Part shown: positions 63,596 through 64,000 of the stretch, piece by piece
How the letters are laid out: each line of letters starts with the position of its first letter
Numbering within the stretch: the first letter of the stretch is position 1
Assembly (NCBI GenBank): GCA_030147845.1
Contig: JASBUN010000028.1
Location: forward strand, 58,416 to 122,415
Direction of reading: 5' to 3'
DNA length: 64,000 nt
Source: Gammaproteobacteria bacterium
GTDB taxonomy: Bacteria > Pseudomonadota > Gammaproteobacteria > JASBUN01
The notes under the pieces: model-generated
Told to the model about the DNA's origin: nothing
The model's input: the letters and a program-made list of their open reading frames with translations, nothing else
Database searches by the model: none
Position numbers and translations under genes: made by a program

Positions 63596-64000
63596 TTATT
63601 TGGACCCGTGCGCGAGCCGATTTCGTAGCTCAGGTGCAGGAAAGAACACGTTCGTCTTCTTGTCTATTCGCTGCTGAATCAACAATTCACGTTCCGTTAA
63701 CTCCAGCAGGTCGGAACGAGCGGTTGCGTAGGCGACGTTATGACTGGTTTGGTGCGAGCGAATGGTGTATTGCGTACCTGGATGGCGGATGGCGTGGCTC
63801 AACAAAGCCAACTGCCGGTAATTGAATTGCGAGGTACCGCGTAAGGTCGCCTCGAGTTCACGAATTTCGGCAGCTTTCCGCTGCAGGTACGAGTCGAGTT
63901 CCTCGATCGCTCTTAATATCACTTCAAGTTGATAAATAATGAAATAGGTTAAATCGTTGTCGTCTGTTTCCGAATACAGATACGACTCGCTGTAACGGGC
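63596..64000 (-). CDS. Fic family protein, C-terminal part, cut by the window end
   Basis: The frame stays open to the last base. Upstream of a possible GTG at 63922 it reads RYSESYLYSETDDNDLTYF and IIYQLEVILRAIEELDSYL. The C-terminal winged-helix part has HPGTQYTIRSHQTSHNVAYATARSDLLEL. This pattern matches the C-terminal region of Fic proteins. The Fic motif itself lies beyond the window, so activity (AMPylation) cannot be judged. Confidence 0.8.
   Translation of the reverse strand, partial: ARYSESYLYSETDDNDLTYFIIYQLEVILRAIEELDSYLQRKAAEIRELEATLRGTSQFNYRQLALLSHAIRHPGTQYTIRSHQTSHNVAYATARSDLLELTERELLIQQRIDKKTNVFFPAPELRNRLAHGSK

Overview
The window looks like a stretch of chromosome from a GC-rich proteobacterium, most likely gammaproteobacterial. 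The reasons are YqjD/YqjE-type membrane cassettes, a YadG/YadH-type ABC exporter, periplasmic DsrE proteins, a NarX/NarL-type two-component pair, an FNR/DNR box in front of a copper nitrite reductase, and dense Gram-negative signal-peptide and lipoprotein genes. The genus cannot be fixed from sequence alone. There is no rRNA, tRNA, CRISPR array, intact transposon or phage.

Layout. 1-5.1 kb: the distal part of a hydrogenase-4-like membrane complex operon (HyfC, HyfE, HyfF, HyfG, HyfI), cut by the window start. Its large subunit has lost nickel-iron ligands. 5.1-13.5 kb: an MFS transporter, a three-gene YqjDE-type membrane cassette, a secreted metallo-hydrolase and small single genes, including an AraC-Ogt fusion. 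13.7-21.1 kb: two periplasmic DsrE proteins flank a NarX/NarL-type two-component system, followed by a GST, a secreted beta-propeller and a four-domain rhodanese. Together these suggest a sulfur or redox-sulfur function. 21-35 kb: methyltransferases, a flavodoxin-like protein, hemolysin III, a 1314-residue PAS/GAF/GGDEF/EAL protein, UppP, a GAF-GGDEF cyclase, a QueC-like PP-loop protein and a GST. 35.8-40 kb: a VIT family protein, a second YqjE-type cassette with a DUF3618 protein, and a YihY protein. 40-46.6 kb: small secreted genes, PanB, an osmoprotectant-type ABC importer and a frameshifted YciI-like gene.

46.9-55.8 kb: NirK with an extra N-terminal cupredoxin domain behind a perfect FNR box, then small secreted proteins, an HD hydrolase and a YadGH-type exporter. 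55.9-61.3 kb: mostly minus-strand small genes with two sites resembling integron attC sites and no integrase in view. The region also holds a HIT protein with a 50-residue membrane partner and a zinc alcohol/formaldehyde dehydrogenase. 61.3-64 kb: a truncated hemoglobin between two diverged copies of a broken sequence, a divergent GFA/HxlR pair sharing two near-identical palindromes, and the C-terminal end of a Fic protein.

Functional themes are membrane energy conversion (Hyf-like complex), anaerobic nitrogen oxide reduction (NirK, perhaps the hemoglobin), sulfur relay proteins (DsrE, rhodanese), formaldehyde detoxification (dehydrogenase, GFA, HxlR) and cyclic-di-GMP signalling. Several gene remnants (aldo/keto reductase, SDR, RAYT transposase, YciI) show ongoing decay of accessory genes.
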